A stretch of 64,000 nt of DNA from Actinacidiphila sp. DG2A-62 (lineage in GTDB: Bacteria > Actinomycetota > Actinomycetes > Streptomycetales > Streptomycetaceae): assembly GCF_035825295.1 (NCBI RefSeq), contig NZ_JAYMGI010000002.1, forward strand, positions 1,116,001 to 1,180,000, written 5' to 3'. A model generated the notes under the pieces. It had not been told where the DNA came from, ran no database searches, and was given only the letters and a program-made list of their open reading frames with translations. Both the position numbers and the translations under genes were made by a program. Below, one piece after another: positions 61,852 to 64,000 of the stretch (the stretch's first letter is position 1; each line of letters starts with the position of its first letter).

Positions 61852-62649
61852 GTGACAGTGCACCACGCAGCAGGAGTCGGCTATCAGCGGGCCGCGGGGG
61901 TATATGAGCGCTCCCGGCCCTCCTATCCGCTCTCGGCGCTCGCGGCGCTGGCCGACGTGTTGCCGCTGGAGGCCGGCCGGACGGTGGTGGACCTCGGCGC
62001 GGGCACCGGCAAGTTCACCCGGCTGCTGGCACTGACCGGCGCCGAGGTGCTCGCGGTGGAGCCGGTGCGGGAGATGCGCGAGCGGCTGGCCGAGCTGCTG
62101 CCGGGGGTGGCGGTGACGGCGGGGACCGCGGAGGCGACGGGCCTGCCCGGCGGGTGCGCGGACGCGGTGGTGGCGGCGCAGTCCTGGCACTGGTTCCAGG
62201 CCGACCGGGCGCTGGCGGAGGTGGAGCGGCTGCTGCGGCCGGGCGGCGCGCTGGTGCTGGTGTGGAACACCTACGACACGTCGGTGCCGTGGGTGCGCGA
62301 CTTCCAGGACATCTACTTCCGGCTGGCGCCCAAGGACCTGCCGAGTCCGCCGCTGGCGCCGCGGCCGGGCGAGCCGTACCGGCAGGACGGCTGGCGGGCG
62401 GTGTTCGACGGCCGGCCGGGGTGGGGCCGGATCGAGGAGCGGCACTGGCCGAACCCGCACTCCACGACGGTGGTGGACGTGGTGGAGCGGATGATGTCCT
62501 CCAGCCACATAGCCGTGCTGGACGCGGCCGCGCAGGAGCGCGTGCGCGCGGAGGTGGAGGCGGTGCTCGGCGACCACGGGGTGGCCGGGCCCGACGGCGC
62601 GATGGAGCTGCCGTACACCACGGACGTCTACTGGCTGCGGTACGGCTGA
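61852..62649 (+). CDS. Class I SAM-dependent methyltransferase
   Basis: This 265-residue enzyme of the Methyltransf_11 type has motif I VVDLGAGTGKFTRLL, EVLAVEPVREMRERL, the QSWHWFQADRALAEV block and LRPGGALVLVW. The substrate is unknown. Relatives are common orphan methyltransferases in Streptomyces. It starts at GTG 61852 (or GTG 61858). TACCGT about eight bases upstream suggests a leaderless transcript. It is divergent from the GNAT gene. Confidence 0.9.
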   Translation: MTVHHAAGVGYQRAAGVYERSRPSYPLSALAALADVLPLEAGRTVVDLGAGTGKFTRLLALTGAEVLAVEPVREMRERLAELLPGVAVTAGTAEATGLPGGCADAVVAAQSWHWFQADRALAEVERLLRPGGALVLVWNTYDTSVPWVRDFQDIYFRLAPKDLPSPPLAPRPGEPYRQDGWRAVFDGRPGWGRIEERHWPNPHSTTVVDVVERMMSSSHIAVLDAAAQERVRAEVEAVLGDHGVAGPDGAMELPYTTDVYWLRYG

Positions 62650-62741
62650 GGGCGCCGGTACGGGGGCGCGCGGTACGCGGGCGGGTGCGGACCGGACCGC
62701 CGCGCGGGCGGCGCGGGGCGCGCGACTGGACCCGCGAGGTT

Positions 62742-62763
62742 TTCTCTGACTAAGGTCAGAGAA
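62742..62763. promoter_or_regulatory. Palindrome over the MarR-GNAT start codon
   Basis: TTCTCTGAC-TAAG-GTCAGAGAA is a perfect 9-base inverted repeat. Its last base is the A of the ATG. The centre provides a -10-like TAAGGT at 62751-62756, six bases before the ATG, so the mRNA is probably leaderless and the operator covers promoter and start codon. Autoregulation by the MarR domain is likely. Confidence 0.7.
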
Positions 62764-63659
62764 TGGATGCGGCACAGATCGAGCAGGTGCGGCGCTTCAA
62801 CCGCACGGTGACCGGGCGCGTGGGCGTGCTCCACGACCACTACCTCGGCCGGGACCGGCCGATCGGCGAGGCCCGGCTGCTGTGGGAGGTCGGCGCGGAC
62901 GGCCAGGACGTACGCCGGCTGCGCGACCGGCTCGGACTCGACTCGGGGTACGTCAGCCGGCTGCTGCGCTCCCTGGAGGCGGCCGGCCTGGTCACGGTCG
63001 AGCCGCTGCCCGATGACCGCCGGGTGCGCACCGTGCGGCTCACCGCCGCCGGCCGCGCCGAGCGCGACCTGCTGGACGCCCGCAGCGACGCACTGGCCGG
63101 CTCGCTGCTCGATCCGCTCAACGCCGGGCAGCGCGCCCGCCTCGTCGCCGCGATGGCCGAGGTGGAACGGCTGCTGACCGCGGGCACCGTCGCGCTCGAC
63201 GTGGTGGACCCGGGCCATCCGGACGCCGAGCACTGCCTGCGCCGGTACGTCGCCGAACTGCGCGAGCGCCTCGACACCGGCTTCGACCCGGACCGCAGCC
63301 TGCTGCCGGACGCGGGCGAACTGCGCCCGCCGCGCGGCGAGTTCCTGGTCGCGCGGCTGCACGGGGAGCCGGTGGGCTGCGCCGGGCTCAAGCTTCCGGC
63401 CGGCGCCCCCGCGGAGGTGAAGCGGATGTGGGTGGCGCCGCACGCCCGCGGGCTCGGCCTCGGCCGCCGTTTCCTGGCGGAGCTGGAGGCGCGGGCGGTG
63501 GCGGCGGGCCGCGACCTGCTGCGCCTGGACACCAACAAGGCGCTGGAGGCCGCGATCGGCCTCTACCACCGGGCCGGCTTCCGCGAGGTCCCGGCGTTCA
63601 ACGACGAGCCGTACGCGCACCACTGGTTCGAGAAGCGGATCGGCGGCGACGTCGCGTAA
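62763..63659 (+). CDS. MarR-GNAT fusion protein
   Basis: This 298-residue protein has an N-terminal MarR winged helix (residues about 30-140: ARLLWEVGADGQDVRRLRDRLGLDSGYVSRLLRSLE, PLPDDRRVRTVRLTAAG) and a C-terminal GNAT domain (about 165-298: KRMWVAPHARGLGLGRRFL, LDTNKALEAAIGLYHRAGFREV). Such fusions couple DNA binding to acetyl-CoA or amine-substrate sensing. The target is unknown. The start ATG 62763 has no ribosome binding site and follows an apparent -10 element by six bases. Confidence 0.92.
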   Translation: MDAAQIEQVRRFNRTVTGRVGVLHDHYLGRDRPIGEARLLWEVGADGQDVRRLRDRLGLDSGYVSRLLRSLEAAGLVTVEPLPDDRRVRTVRLTAAGRAERDLLDARSDALAGSLLDPLNAGQRARLVAAMAEVERLLTAGTVALDVVDPGHPDAEHCLRRYVAELRERLDTGFDPDRSLLPDAGELRPPRGEFLVARLHGEPVGCAGLKLPAGAPAEVKRMWVAPHARGLGLGRRFLAELEARAVAAGRDLLRLDTNKALEAAIGLYHRAGFREVPAFNDEPYAHHWFEKRIGGDVA

Positions 63660-63720
63660 CCGCGCGGTCGCGCGGGCCGGCCGGGGCGGGACGCCGGCGG
63701 CGAGGTGGAGCGGCGGCCCG

Positions 63721-63780
63721 GCGGCGACCCGGCGGGCGGGCGGCGACCCGGCGGGCGGGCGGCGACCCGGCGGCGACCCG
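63721..63780. repeat. Tandem 19/11-bp repeat
   Basis: GCGGCGACCCGGCGGGCGG occurs at 63721-63739 and 63740-63758, followed by two shortened copies GCGGCGACCCG at 63759-63769 and 63770-63780. It lies between the MarR-GNAT gene and the next gene. Confidence 0.85.
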
Positions 63781-63819
63781 GCGGACGGGCGGGGTCACCG
63801 CCCGTAATACAGTCCTCCC

Positions 63820-64000
63820 ATGCTCGACGCGGTCATCATCACGGTCTCCGTCACGGCGCTGCTGCTCGCGGTGTGGTGCGGCTACGCGGCGTACCGCGAC
63901 TCGGCGACCAAGGACTGGCACTTCGCCGGGATGGCCGTGGTGACGCTGGCCACCCTGGTCCAGCTGGTGATCTCCGTGGTGCAGCTGGCCCGGGGCGACC
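63820..64000 (+). CDS. Small membrane protein, cut by the window edge
   Basis: At least 60 residues are open from ATG 63820: MLDAVIITVSVTALLLAVW, then CGYAAYRDSATKDWHFAGM and a second hydrophobic stretch AVVTLATLVQLVISVVQLA. Two transmembrane helices flank a short basic/aromatic loop. TAATAC at 63805-63810 suggests a transcript starting just before the ATG. The 3' end is outside the window. No known function is recognised. Confidence 0.7.
   Translation, partial: MLDAVIITVSVTALLLAVWCGYAAYRDSATKDWHFAGMAVVTLATLVQLVISVVQLARGD

Overview
The window is chromosomal DNA of a Streptomyces-type actinomycete. The base composition is very G+C-rich with strong G/C third positions. It encodes SsgB, a WhiJ/AbaA-type XRE + DUF397 + HATPase module, SsgB-style core neighbours and GTG/TTG or leaderless starts, all typical of sporulating Streptomycetaceae. 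No plasmid, phage, transposase or CRISPR signature was seen.

Layout. (1) 0.3-8.6 kb is housekeeping: an EF-G-like GTPase, a conserved membrane protein, a HIT hydrolase, a K+ channel, thrS and a VOC protein. (2) 8.6-14.2 kb is a lower-G+C accessory stretch: a DUF3644/HEPN-like protein, a 5-formyl-THF cyclo-ligase homologue, a DUF397/XRE pair, and an operon of two HATPase proteins flanking a serine-recombinase-like protein without the catalytic serine. It ends at a tRNA-Val gene. (3) 14.2-16.8 kb is bounded by two tRNA-Val(CAC) genes and holds an SRPBCC protein and a divergent tetR/oxidoreductase pair with twin operators. (4) 17-24 kb is core: ssgB, a CGNR zinc-finger protein, membrane proteins, a DsbA-like protein, a double-GNAT protein, pabB-pabC, and a Gly-Cys-Val-Val-Val tRNA operon. 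(5) 24.5-26.2 kb holds a small conserved protein and a membrane-anchored Ser/Thr kinase.

(6) 26.7-51.1 kb is a ~24 kb accessory, oxidation-rich region inserted between core genes. It encodes two coupled acyl-CoA dehydrogenases behind a KstR2-like operator, an aldehyde dehydrogenase, an MFS exporter and a DUF899 protein divergent from an HxlR regulator. It also has two paralogous acyl-CoA-dehydrogenase-fold monooxygenases, two paralogous GMC oxidoreductases, three NTF2/SgcJ-like proteins, an epoxide-hydrolase homologue with Asn at the catalytic-His position, a peroxiredoxin, an FAD monooxygenase, a class-III aminotransferase, an APC permease and an AraC regulator. No PKS, NRPS or terpene synthase is visible. 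It is either an oxidative catabolic/biotransformation locus or a detached tailoring set. It is the best candidate here for an undescribed system.

(7) 51.3-60.8 kb returns to core: a SpoU RNA methyltransferase and the cobalamin/siroheme genes cysG-like, bluB-cobT fusion and cobL. (8) 60.9-64.0 kb has a GNAT acetyltransferase, a SAM methyltransferase, a leaderless MarR-GNAT fusion and a membrane protein cut by the window edge.

At least eight, probably nine, genes or gene parts are interrupted by frame breaks that are each repaired by adding one base, mostly in short G/C runs. One is directly visible by comparing internal repeats. This pattern suggests systematic single-base deletions in the sequence itself rather than gene decay, so the split genes are annotated across their breaks.
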